From Salimicrobium humidisoli (GTDB lineage Bacteria > Bacillota > Bacilli > Bacillales > Halobacillaceae): DNA of 64,000 nt. Positions within the stretch are counted from its first letter, which is position 1. Each line of letters starts with the position of its first letter. Below the pieces are notes generated by a model. That model saw only the letters and a program-made list of their open reading frames with translations, was not told the DNA's origin and searched no databases. Made by a program: the position numbers and the translations under genes. This document shows, in pieces, positions 25,440-33,054 of the stretch. The stretch covers positions 112,176 to 176,175 of the forward strand of contig NZ_NSGH01000003.1 in NCBI RefSeq assembly GCF_002295105.1, given 5' to 3'.

Positions 25440-25628
25440 ATGGATAAGGAACGTGAAATCATGACGGTGGCTCAGGTCGCGGAGTATTTGCAGATCAGTG
25501 AAGTGACCACCTACAAACTGGTGCAGGACGGAAGGATTCCCGGGTTTAAAATCGGGAGACACTGGAGAGTGAGAAAAGAGGATCTGAGGGAGCATATAGC
25601 GAAACTGGAGCACGGAGAACATCTGTAA
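25440..25628 (+). CDS. Small helix-turn-helix protein (excisionase/MerR-like domain)
   Basis: A 62-residue protein made of one helix-turn-helix of the excisionase family: MTVAQVAEYLQISEVTTYKL, then GRIPGFKIGRHWRVRKEDL. This is the layout of small DNA-binding adaptors in which a wing follows the recognition helix. ATG 25440 is preferred over a TTG two codons earlier because AAGGA is at the right distance. No integrase or phage genes adjoin it, so it is more likely a chromosomal regulator than a phage excisionase. Confidence 0.8.
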   Translation: MDKEREIMTVAQVAEYLQISEVTTYKLVQDGRIPGFKIGRHWRVRKEDLREHIAKLEHGEHL

Positions 25629-25657
25629 AAACCGTACAACAAACTGACGGATATATA

Positions 25658-25697
25658 AAAGAAGAGGAGCGGATGATTAATCCTGCTCCTCTTCTTT
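25658..25697. terminator. Bidirectional hairpin between HTH and SET-domain genes
   Basis: AAAGAAGAGGAGC (25658-25670) pairs perfectly with GCTCCTCTTCTTT (25685-25697). The minus-strand side has the better T-rich tail. It overlaps the stop codon of the SET-domain gene. Confidence 0.7.
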
Positions 25698-26072
25698 ATG
25701 GAACCATAAAGGATCATCGATGTCCGCTTCCCCGTTGTAGTTGATGAAAATCTCTTCATCCGGCTGTATATCACGGTAAGCATAGAAATCAAAAGAATGG
25801 TTGTCGAAATTTATTTCATAAATGGCGTTCGGCTCATAAGAATGATTGAACATCATACCGTAACCGAGCAAAAAGGCGGTATGATTCTCTCCATATTCAA
25901 AAGCGTAATCGGCCAGATACGTTTTTTCAATATGTTTGTGCTGTTCGTTCGGGTAGGGAAGTACCGGCGCCCGGTGGAAACGGGTCCCTTTTCTGATCAG
26001 TTCAGAGGCGAACACCCCTTTGTTGAATTCATCTTCGACGTCTGTAATTTGAGAAGTACGTACTTCTATCAA
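25677..26072 (-). CDS. Minimal SET-domain protein (putative protein lysine methyltransferase)
   Basis: A 131-residue protein that is essentially one SET domain. The motifs GVFASELIRKGTRF (N-terminal beta strands), GYGMMFNHSYEPNA (NHSxxPN, the pseudoknot and S-adenosylmethionine site, about residue 76) and DEEIFINYNGE (about 105) are all present. SET domains methylate lysines of proteins; bacterial examples are uncommon and mostly uncharacterised. The start is TTG 26072 behind AGGTGA, with no better ATG in frame. It has no post-SET cysteines. It stands alone, downstream of the racemase gene on the same strand. Confidence 0.85.
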   Translation of the reverse strand: MIEVRTSQITDVEDEFNKGVFASELIRKGTRFHRAPVLPYPNEQHKHIEKTYLADYAFEYGENHTAFLLGYGMMFNHSYEPNAIYEINFDNHSFDFYAYRDIQPDEEIFINYNGEADIDDPLWFHKEEEQD

Positions 26073-26161
26073 TCCATCACCTGCTTTTCTTTGATAATTG
26101 ATTCAGTATGGCAGGGTTAGGTGATAAAAGCAACCGTAAGTTAAAACCCGGACTTACCCTG

Positions 26162-26869
26162 TTATAATGCTTCCTGGTATTCTTCCGAACGGGCAATCAC
26201 TTCTTTCACTAACACTTCCATGGCATCCAGGCAGTTAGGGTACAGTTCATTTTTTTCCCCGAACACGGATAACTCCGTACAGGCCAGGATGATTACGTCA
26301 CTGCCTGCAGCCATCAATTCCTGATAAGCACGGTCAAATTTCGATCTGTCACCCGGAAGACCTTGTTTTATTTCATCATAAATCAGAGACATGACATCTT
26401 CCTGTCCAGCTTCAGACGGAGCCACGAGTTCTACACCCATCTCCTCGCATTCCTTACGGTAAATTCCTGTCCGTATCGTTCCGGTAGTCGCCATGATCCC
26501 AATTTTTTTTACGTCATCAAAATTACTTACTGCGGAAGCGACACTTTCTTTCGGCATATGAATAATAGGGACGGAGGTCTCTTCCTGGATGATGTTATAG
26601 AAATAGTGGGTCGTATTACAGGGAATGGCAATGTTCTGAACGTTTATCTTCTCCAGCAATTGAACATCCTGAACAATCCTGTTAATGAATTCTTCGTCGT
26701 CCCCCGTAAGGATAGCTTCTGTACGGTCCGGCAGACTTGCATGATTTAAAATGACGGTATCAATGTGGTCCTGATCTTTTTTCACTTCCGTATGAGCGAC
26801 GACTTCCTTGAAGAAATAACTTGTCGCCTCAGAGCCCATACCGCCTATTACGCCTAGTTTATATTCCAT
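26162..26869 (-). CDS. Aspartate/glutamate racemase family protein
   Basis: A 235-residue amino acid racemase. The opening GVIGGMGSEATSYFF and the two catalytic cysteines, in IPCNTTHYF (about residue 83) and ILACTELS (about 195), are intact. These cofactor-independent enzymes interconvert L- and D-aspartate, glutamate or other amino acids, supplying D-residues for the cell wall or signalling. GAGGAG precedes ATG 26869. Substrate preference cannot be read from sequence. Confidence 0.9.
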   Translation of the reverse strand: MEYKLGVIGGMGSEATSYFFKEVVAHTEVKKDQDHIDTVILNHASLPDRTEAILTGDDEEFINRIVQDVQLLEKINVQNIAIPCNTTHYFYNIIQEETSVPIIHMPKESVASAVSNFDDVKKIGIMATTGTIRTGIYRKECEEMGVELVAPSEAGQEDVMSLIYDEIKQGLPGDRSKFDRAYQELMAAGSDVIILACTELSVFGEKNELYPNCLDAMEVLVKEVIARSEEYQEAL

Positions 26870-27259
26870 ATTGAACTCCTCTTTGCTGATTATTGATAAA
26901 TACTTTTGATGCGTTAAAAAAGACTGGGATCATTCGCTTTCAAAGTAAAAGAACGTTTGGAACGACGGAAAACAACATTCACTTCTTCGTTTTCCTGTAC
27001 GTATTTAAAAGCAGATTCTTCAGTACGTTAAGGTTGATTATACATTATATCAAAATTCGCAGATAGAAAGTATTGAAAACTATTTTTCGTGAAGGACAGG
27101 TGCTTTTCTCTCCGTAATGATAACTTCATGTAAAGATAACAGGAAAAGGCGGCTTTTTACAAATTATATCGATGGGGGCCGCTTTCAGTGAAAAATCTTA
27201 AATAGCCCGTCTTCATTACTGCTTGAAATTTTGTCGAATTTCCTGATGCAATTTCAAGT
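26870..27259. other. Long intergenic region with dyads, no gene recognised
   Basis: No convincing coding frame is present. It contains a GC-rich hairpin-like stretch (27146-27185: AAAGGCGGC facing GCCGCTTT) and a perfect 9-bp dyad CTTGAAATT (27222-27230) / AATTTCAAG (27250-27258) just before the -35 of the gnd promoter. The dyad may bind a regulator of gluconate genes or a global activator; this is inferred from position. Confidence 0.4.
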
Positions 27260-27288
27260 CTGAAAAAATTTTTTATTTATGGTAAAGT
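27260..27288 (+). promoter_or_regulatory. Candidate SigA promoter of the gnd-gntK region
   Basis: CTGAAA (27260-27265), a 17-base spacer and TAAAGT (27283-27288); four of six positions match the consensus in each hexamer. Confidence 0.5.
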
Positions 27289-27340
27289 AAAATCATTCAG
27301 TTTTCCCGGCCGGGTTTCCAAGTGTGCGAAATCCTCTCTG

Positions 27341-27352
27341 ATACAAGTGTAT
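27341..27352. promoter_or_regulatory. Candidate GntR-type operator
   Basis: ATACAAGTGTAT has ATACA/TGTAT half-sites like the B. subtilis gluconate-repressor operator (ATACTTGTATACAAGTAT). It lies about 50 bp downstream of the candidate promoter and 70 bp upstream of gnd. No gntR gene is in the window. Confidence 0.45.
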
Positions 27353-27421
27353 GCCGGTAATTCGGACTGTGTCACAATCAATAGTCAGGAAAATAAACGA
27401 ACGGATAAAGGAGTTTTGATT

Positions 27422-28831
27422 ATGTCTGGAAATCAATTCGGTGTCATCGGTCTTGCTGTTATGGGTAAGAATTTAGCTATGAATGTTGAAAGTCGCGGCT
27501 ACTCCGTTTCGGTATTTAATCGTACTTTCGAGAAAACGGAAGAGTTCATAAATAACGAAGTGAAAGGCAGAAACTTCACGGGAACAGAGACAGTGGAAGA
27601 GTTCGTTGCTTCGCTGGAGAAGCCCCGGAAAATTATGCTTATGGTAAAAGCGGGCCCGGCGACGGACGCAACCATCCAGTCGTTACTTCCTCACCTTGAT
27701 AAAGGGGACGTACTTATCGATGGAGGAAATACTCTGTATGAGGAAACGATGCGTCGTAACGAAGAACTTGCCGAATCCGGTATTCATTTCATCGGTACCG
27801 GAGTCTCCGGTGGAGAAGAAGGGGCACTGAAAGGACCTTCAATCATGCCGGGCGGCCAGAAAGAAGCATATGAACTTGTACGGCCGATTTTTGAAGACAT
27901 CTCCGCGAAAGTGAATGGCGACCCATGTACGACATATATTGGTCCGGACGGCGCCGGTCATTTCGTTAAAATGGTACACAATGGTATTGAGTACGGGGAT
28001 ATGCAGCTCATCTCCGAAGCTTATCATCTGTTGAAGGACGTTGCGGGAATGGACGATGCCGAGCTGCATGAGACGTTTAAGAAATGGGATGAAGGCGAAC
28101 TTGATTCCTACCTTATGGAAATCACAGCCGATATTTTCACGAAGAAAGACGAGGAGACAGGTAAACCGATGGTAGACGTAATTCTCGATTCTGCCGGACA
28201 GAAAGGCACCGGGAAATGGACGAGCAAAAATGCTCTGGACCTTGGAGTGCCGCTTCCTCTAATTACGGAATCCGTCTTTGCCCGCTTCATTTCTTCCCTG
28301 AAAGAGGAAAGAGTGGCTGCGAGTAAAGTTTTCTCCGGACCGGAAATTTCCTTTGATGAAGACAGAGAGGAGCTTATCGAAGCGATCCGCAAGGCTTTGT
28401 ATATGAGTAAAATCTGTTCCTACGCCCAAGGGTTTGCTCAAATGAGAAAAGCAAGTGACGAAAACGGCTGGGAATTGAAGTATGGTGATATCGCTATGAT
28501 CTGGAGAGGTGGATGTATTATTCGCGCAGGCTTCCTCCAGAAGATAAAAGAAGCTTATGATCGTGACCCGGATCTTGATAATCTGTTACTCGATGATTAT
28601 TTCAGGAACATCGTTGAAAGTTATCAGGACGCCCTCCGTACAGTCGTCAGTATTGCTGTGAAAAATGGTATTCCTGTACCGACTCTTCAAAGCGCGATCG
28701 CTTACTACGACAGTTATCGTACGGCCGATTTACCTGCGAACCTCATACAGGCGCAGCGTGACTATTTCGGGGCTCATACGTATCAGCGTAAAGACAAAGA
28801 AGGAACGTTCCATACCGAATGGTTGAAGTAA
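27422..28831 (+). CDS. gnd: 6-phosphogluconate dehydrogenase, decarboxylating
   Basis: A 469-residue enzyme. The N-terminal Rossmann motif [15 protein letters not shown] binds NAD(P). The substrate signature [21 protein letters not shown] (split at residue ~128) and the catalytic [15 protein letters not shown] are intact, as is the C-terminal tail FHTEW. It converts 6-phosphogluconate to ribulose-5-phosphate in the pentose phosphate pathway. ATG 27422 follows AAAGGAG; an upstream in-frame extension of 25 codons lacks a ribosome site. It is followed by gluconokinase after a strong hairpin, so it serves gluconate catabolism. Confidence 0.95.
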   Translation: MSGNQFGVIGLAVMGKNLAMNVESRGYSVSVFNRTFEKTEEFINNEVKGRNFTGTETVEEFVASLEKPRKIMLMVKAGPATDATIQSLLPHLDKGDVLIDGGNTLYEETMRRNEELAESGIHFIGTGVSGGEEGALKGPSIMPGGQKEAYELVRPIFEDISAKVNGDPCTTYIGPDGAGHFVKMVHNGIEYGDMQLISEAYHLLKDVAGMDDAELHETFKKWDEGELDSYLMEITADIFTKKDEETGKPMVDVILDSAGQKGTGKWTSKNALDLGVPLPLITESVFARFISSLKEERVAASKVFSGPEISFDEDREELIEAIRKALYMSKICSYAQGFAQMRKASDENGWELKYGDIAMIWRGGCIIRAGFLQKIKEAYDRDPDLDNLLLDDYFRNIVESYQDALRTVVSIAVKNGIPVPTLQSAIAYYDSYRTADLPANLIQAQRDYFGAHTYQRKDKEGTFHTEWLK

Positions 28832-28840
28832 TATAATTCA

Positions 28841-28891
28841 CCCCGGCCTGCCGCAAGGAGATGAAGCTCCTTTGACGGGCCGGGGGTTTTT
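28841..28891 (+). terminator. Terminator between gnd and gluconokinase
   Basis: CCCCGGCC...GGAG and CTCC...GGCCGGGGG form a long imperfect stem followed by five T. It lies inside the probable operon, so it would lower gntK expression relative to gnd or mark a transcript end. Confidence 0.85.
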
Positions 28892-28928
28892 CGAACAGGA
28901 TAATTATAAGCAGATGGTGGTGGGAAAC

Positions 28929-30374
28929 ATGAAGGAACAGTTAGTCATCGGACTCGATATAGGAACGACAAGCGCCAAAGCAGTTTTGTTCCGGACGGAT
29001 GGCAGTGTTGTAAAAGAAGTGGAGGAAGAGCTGGATACGATGTATCTTTCCGGGAAAAGAGCAGAACAGGATCCGGTGGAAGTGGACCGGAAAACCCGTA
29101 AAGCTTTGGCCGCTCTTATAGAGGGAGTAGAACAGACACGTATCATTTCAGGTGGCTTTTCAGCGGCCATGCATTCGTTGATTTTCGTGGATGGGGACGG
29201 GCAGGCCATTTCCAACGCTTCTATCTGGTCCGATGCCGGAAGCATTGAAAGTATGGACTCTATTCCCGGGAAAGAAGAAATATATGCACGTACCGGCACG
29301 CCGATACACCCGATGACCCCTCTTGTGAAATTACATCATCATAAAAAGAGGCATACGGAGATGTTCAGGAGAGCTGAAAAAGTCGTATCCCTGAAAGAAT
29401 ACATTATTCACAACTGGTTCGGTGATGACCTCATTGATTACTCGATGGCCTCGGCTACCGGCATGTATAATCTGAAAGAAGGTAGATGGGATGGGAAGGC
29501 CCTTGAAGTGGCAGGCATCTCCGAACGTATGCTGAACCCTGTTTCTTCTCCCCGGACCCGGTTATCTCCTTTGAAAGCGGGAGTGGCGGAGGAAACAGGC
29601 ATCTCTGAGGCTATTCCCTTCTATTTGGGGGCCTGCGACGGACAACTTGCAAATCTTGGAGACGGAGCTATCAGGCCCGGAGAGGCTGCCATTTCTGCAG
29701 GGACGAGTGGAGCCATCCGTCAATTCACGCATAGCCCTTACGTAGATGACAGTCAGGAAACTTTCACATATGCTTTTGAAAAAGATTCATTTATTATAGG
29801 TGGTCCCACGAATAATGGCGGAATTGTATTACAGTGGCTGAAGAATGTTATGAATTTCGACGGTTCCCCTGATGAATTGACGGAACTGGCAGAAGAAATA
29901 GCTCCGGGAGCAGAAGGTGTGCTATTCATTCCTCACGTAAACGGGGAAAGGGCGCCTGTCTGGGACCCCGAGGCCACCGGCAGTTTTCATCATCTCGGGA
30001 TGAGGCACGGGCAGGCTCACTTTGTAAGGGCATGCCTCGAGGGGATAGCTTTCAATTTATACCACATAGGTCACTCGGTGGAGCGTATATCCGGAAGACC
30101 GGAAAAAATACGGATGAATGGCGGGCTTGCCAAATCACGGATATTCGTAAAGATTCTTGCCGATGTGTTCGGTCAGGATATAGAGCTCTCCATCACTCAT
30201 CACAGTGCTGCCTGGGGCGCCGCCTGGGTCTCCCTCTTCGGTTCCGGAAGAGTGGGCTCCTATGAAGAGATACGTGAGTACACTCCCGTAGGTGAGATCG
30301 TACGCTTTAATGAGGAAAATCATCGTACGTACCGGGAGGTTTTCAAAAAATACCGGCAGTTAACCGGAGAATAA
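28929..30374 (+). CDS. gntK: Gluconokinase (FGGY-family carbohydrate kinase)
   Basis: A 481-residue FGGY kinase. The N-terminal phosphate loop is VIGLDIGTTSAKAVLF. The ATP-binding region AAISAGTSGAIRQF (about residue 255) and the late RMNGGLAKSRIFVKILADVFG (FGGY signature 2, about 395) are clear. It phosphorylates gluconate to 6-phosphogluconate, the substrate of the preceding gene product. ATG 28929 is preferred because GGTGGG lies 5 bp upstream; earlier in-frame TTG and ATG codons fall inside or next to a terminator hairpin. No gluconate permease gene is nearby. Confidence 0.9.
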   Translation: MKEQLVIGLDIGTTSAKAVLFRTDGSVVKEVEEELDTMYLSGKRAEQDPVEVDRKTRKALAALIEGVEQTRIISGGFSAAMHSLIFVDGDGQAISNASIWSDAGSIESMDSIPGKEEIYARTGTPIHPMTPLVKLHHHKKRHTEMFRRAEKVVSLKEYIIHNWFGDDLIDYSMASATGMYNLKEGRWDGKALEVAGISERMLNPVSSPRTRLSPLKAGVAEETGISEAIPFYLGACDGQLANLGDGAIRPGEAAISAGTSGAIRQFTHSPYVDDSQETFTYAFEKDSFIIGGPTNNGGIVLQWLKNVMNFDGSPDELTELAEEIAPGAEGVLFIPHVNGERAPVWDPEATGSFHHLGMRHGQAHFVRACLEGIAFNLYHIGHSVERISGRPEKIRMNGGLAKSRIFVKILADVFGQDIELSITHHSAAWGAAWVSLFGSGRVGSYEEIREYTPVGEIVRFNEENHRTYREVFKKYRQLTGE

Positions 30375-30762
30375 TCAGGGCTGATATCCCCTCCCGGCTT
30401 GTAAAAATTCCCGCATTTCTCTCCGGATTTTTTGCAAATACGTACGGTTGAATCCCAGTCGCTTTCCGCGGACGAACGCCCGAGCCTCCTCGTGGTACCC
30501 CACTGCGGGGTTTCGGATCGCCCGTTTTCCGCAGGAGTCTCCTGGAATTTGGCCGCCCTTCACCTAAAAAAAGATGCTCCTTCATGTTTTGGCAAATCGC
30601 CGTCAGTAACACTTGATCGCATATATTTTTCCGCGCAGGTGACCAAAACATAAGCCCGTACCGTTCTTTTAAGGTTGTGAAGCTTTGTTCAACTTTATTA
30701 AAAAAAAAGCTGCCGAGACTTTCTCGACAGCCTGAGGGCGGAGATTCCGTCCTGATTTTTTT
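30375..30762 (-). mobile_element. Decayed IS remnant (IS1182-like transposase end) with terminator-like hairpins
   Basis: On the minus strand, 30343-30660 encodes a peptide resembling the C-terminal end of IS1182-type transposases (ERYGLMFWSP...LLTAICQNMK, comparable to the ...LLTxACMNxKK endings I know). No DDE core is left. It is interrupted by a Bacillaceae interspersed repeat. At 30709-30731, GCTGCCGAGAC/TTTCTCGACAGC forms a hairpin with a T run on the minus side, a type of end I associate with such elements. Identification rests on memory of the family, not a search. Confidence 0.45.
30456..30555. repeat. Bacillaceae-type interspersed GC-rich repeat
   Basis: The core (CGCTTTCCGCGGACG, CGAGCCTCCTCG, CTGCGGGGTTTCGG, TTCCGCAGGAGTCTCCTGG) matches a ~100-bp palindromic repeat that I recall from many Bacillaceae intergenic regions. 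Several inner stems are visible, for example CCCCACTGCGGGG. Only one copy is in this window, so repetition cannot be shown here. Confidence 0.55.
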
Positions 30763-30858
30763 GAATATGATATGTTAGAATAAACAGAAATGAATGACAA
30801 AGTCGATGGCTTGTTTTGCAGATGATATCATTCAGTTTTTTTATTAGGAGGGACAACT

Positions 30859-31098
30859 ATGGCGTTTGTCATCACGAGCCCGTGTATGAATGAAAAGTCG
30901 GGGGAATGTGTCGATGTATGTCCGGTGGACTGTATTGAAGAAGGAGAAGATCAATTTTACATAAATCCGAATACGTGTATCGACTGCGGCATGTGTGTCA
31001 TGCAGTGCCCGGTAGCGGCAATTGTGGAAGAATTCGATCTTACTCCGGAAGATGAGCAGTTCTTACAAAAAGCAGAACAATTTTTTGAAAAACGATAG
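30859..31098 (+). CDS. Ferredoxin family protein (7Fe/8Fe type)
   Basis: A 79-residue ferredoxin. One cysteine set is Cys9, Cys17, Cys21 and Cys25 (C-x7-C-x3-C-x3-C, ending CPVDC). The other is Cys40, Cys43, Cys46 and Cys50 (C-x2-C-x2-C-x3-CP). The longer first spacing is that of FdxA-type 7Fe or 8Fe ferredoxins. It would carry electrons at low potential in the cytoplasm. GGAGGG precedes ATG 30859. It is 12 bp upstream of the branched-chain aminotransferase gene and likely shares its transcript. Confidence 0.9.
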   Translation: MAFVITSPCMNEKSGECVDVCPVDCIEEGEDQFYINPNTCIDCGMCVMQCPVAAIVEEFDLTPEDEQFLQKAEQFFEKR

Positions 31099-31110
31099 GA
31101 GGAGATAGGT

Positions 31111-32172
31111 GTGTCCATTAAAATCGAAAAAGCCGAGACTTTGAAACAGAAACCGGAATCGAAGGAAATCCCGTTCGGTCAGATGTTCACGGATCACATG
31201 TTCGTAATGGATTATGAAGAAGGGAAAGGATGGTACGATCCCCGTATTATTCCTTATGCGCCGATCACTCTGGATCCTGCAGCGATGATTTTTCATTATG
31301 GCCAGACGGTTTTCGAAGGTATGAAAGCGTACCGTACCAAAGACGGAGAGACTCTCATGTTCCGTCCGGACAAAAATATGGAACGTCTCAACAAATCAAA
31401 CCGTCGCATGAGCATACCTGAAATTGATGAAGAACGGGTGCTCGAATACGTGAAACAACTGGTGGAAGTCGATAAAGAATGGGTGCCGGAGTTTGAAGGA
31501 ACTTCACTTTACATACGCCCGTTTATAATTTCGACCGAGGCGAATCTTGCAGTAGCTCCGTCGCAATCGTATAAACTTATGATTATTCTTTCGCCGGTAG
31601 GCCCTTATTTTGCAGGTGGAATGAAGCCGGTCCGGATTAAGGTGGAAGACGAGTTCACCAGAGCGGTCAAAGGTGGCACCGGTGCTGCAAAAACAGCAGG
31701 AAACTATTCGGCTGCATATCGCGCTCAGGCCAATGCGAAAAAAGAAGGGCATGCAGATGTTCTTTGGCTCGATGGTGTAGAAAAGCGTTACATCGAAGAA
31801 GTGGGGAGTATGAACATCTTCTTCAAGATAGACGGGAAAGTCATCACCCCTGCTCTCAGTGGCAGCATTCTCGAAGGTGTGACCAGGATGTCCGTACTGG
31901 AATTGTTGAAGGACTGGGATATTCCGGTAGAAGAAAGAAAGATTTCTATTGCTGAGCTGTATCAGTATTACGAGGAAGGAAAACTTGAAGAGGCTTTCGG
32001 GGCCGGTACAGCAGCGGTTATTTCTCCGGTGGGACGACTCGACTGGCTCGGAAATACGATGACGATCAACGGTGAAGAAGTCGGTCCACTGGCGAAACGT
32101 CTGTACGACGAAATAACCGGGATCCAGCTTGGCGTGAGAGAAGATGCGAAAGGCTGGAGTGTAAAAATATAA
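31111..32172 (+). CDS. ilvK: Branched-chain amino acid aminotransferase (IlvK/YbgE type)
   Basis: A 353-residue fold-type IV PLP enzyme closely resembling B. subtilis IlvK: GWYDPRIIPYAPITLDP, FHYGQTVFEGMKAYR, the PLP lysine in GTGAAKTAGNYSAAY (about residue 197) and EEVGSMNIFFKI are diagnostic. It transfers amino groups between glutamate and the keto acids of Val, Leu and Ile. GTG 31111 follows AGGAGGAGA. A second, shorter aminotransferase (ilvE) heads the biosynthetic operon at 39507, so this copy may serve catabolism, iso-fatty acid precursors or methionine salvage. Confidence 0.93.
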   Translation: MSIKIEKAETLKQKPESKEIPFGQMFTDHMFVMDYEEGKGWYDPRIIPYAPITLDPAAMIFHYGQTVFEGMKAYRTKDGETLMFRPDKNMERLNKSNRRMSIPEIDEERVLEYVKQLVEVDKEWVPEFEGTSLYIRPFIISTEANLAVAPSQSYKLMIILSPVGPYFAGGMKPVRIKVEDEFTRAVKGGTGAAKTAGNYSAAYRAQANAKKEGHADVLWLDGVEKRYIEEVGSMNIFFKIDGKVITPALSGSILEGVTRMSVLELLKDWDIPVEERKISIAELYQYYEEGKLEEAFGAGTAAVISPVGRLDWLGNTMTINGEEVGPLAKRLYDEITGIQLGVREDAKGWSVKI

Positions 32173-32182
32173 GCGGTAATAA

Positions 32183-32218
32183 AAATAACGCGCCCGGTGT
32201 TGAGCCGGCGCGTTATTT
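32183..32218. terminator. Bidirectional terminator
   Basis: AAATAACGCGCC pairs with GGCGCGTTATTT around a CGG...CCG inner stem; it sits between two convergent genes. Confidence 0.85.
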
Positions 32219-32395
32219 CTGTTTAATCAACCGTCTGATTTTCTGAATGTAGACTGCGGCGAGATAACCTAAACATAAAATGAATAGAATCCCTATGGCC
32301 AGCCAGACGAAATTAAGTATGTTGGGCAGAAAAGTTGCGATCAGAGCGAAGAGTACTATGGAAATAAGGAAAACTGCAATAAAGCGGATCAGCAT
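32213..32395 (-). CDS. Small membrane protein (60 residues)
   Basis: Two hydrophobic helices (FIAVFLISIVLFALIATFL and FVWLAIGILFILCLGYLAAV) and a basic C-terminus (KIRRLIKQK). AGGAGG precedes the start. Function unknown. It lies 12 bp downstream of an unidentified soluble-protein gene on the same strand, which may be co-transcribed. Confidence 0.65.
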   Translation of the reverse strand: MLIRFIAVFLISIVLFALIATFLPNILNFVWLAIGILFILCLGYLAAVYIQKIRRLIKQK

Positions 32396-32407
32396 GAATT
32401 CGACCTC

Positions 32408-32863
32408 CTATATATTTCTGAAACCTTCCTGTTCGAGGAAATCGCTGGCCTCTTCATAGGAACGGAAAGACCCTTCGAGACGTTCTCCGCCATAAACGTT
32501 GTAGCCGTCATCTTCCTTGAGAAGAACGAGCAGCTCACCGGATCTGTTTTCCCATTCTTCCAGGAGAGGGTGACGCTCGGCTTCGGTCATGGACAGGGAG
32601 TCGATAGCCTCTCGGACAATTTCTTTCAAAGCTTCTTCCGAGAAATCGCGGATATTCACCATACCCCGGTCGTCCGTTTCTTTGTCGTCCAGTAAGCCGG
32701 CATAAACGAACCCGTTTCCGTTAGGGTGAAGGTGATATACGACATTTTTTTTATCATATAGACTTTCTTCATAGTGGTAATTGAGTCGTCCCAGTGAGAT
32801 TTCATTTTTCTTCAATTCTTCAAATTGATCGAGTATTGCCTGTTTTTCATCAAAGGATAACAT
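32408..32863 (-). CDS. Hypothetical acidic protein
   Basis: A 151-residue soluble protein without recognised domain. It combines an N-terminal helical segment (SFDEKQAILDQFEELKK), a beta-rich middle (VVYHLHPNGNGFVYAG) and a helical C-terminus ending in YEEASDFLEQEGFRNI. The start ATG 32863 fits GGAG 8 bp upstream better than an in-frame GTG three codons earlier. Its acidic character is that of the other proteins in this window. No function is assigned. Confidence 0.6.
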   Translation of the reverse strand: MLSFDEKQAILDQFEELKKNEISLGRLNYHYEESLYDKKNVVYHLHPNGNGFVYAGLLDDKETDDRGMVNIRDFSEEALKEIVREAIDSLSMTEAERHPLLEEWENRSGELLVLLKEDDGYNVYGGERLEGSFRSYEEASDFLEQEGFRNI

Positions 32864-33054
32864 TAAAATCACTCCATTCCGTACGCATTATAGCACATTT
32901 ACTCCGGTTTCTCTACGACATAAAAAGTAATGGTGGATTGAAGGAACACGACTTCCGTCGTATGCGGTCTTTCGAATTTAGCGGGAGGTTGCCCTTAAAG
33001 AGCAGAATGCGTATTATAAGAAAAGGTATTCTCTTAAGGAAAGGGGGAGAAACG

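Noticed and set aside
25440..25628. Phage excisionase
   Set aside because: The HTH is excisionase-like, but no integrase, att-like repeat or phage gene is near; small chromosomal regulators share the domain.
27130..27190. Small peptide of 24 codons in the gnd upstream region
   Set aside because: No ribosome site and no recognisable features; the base pattern is better explained by a hairpin.
28872..28928. Upstream TTG start for gluconokinase
   Set aside because: The codon lies in the right arm of the terminator after gnd and has no ribosome site; ATG 28929 does.
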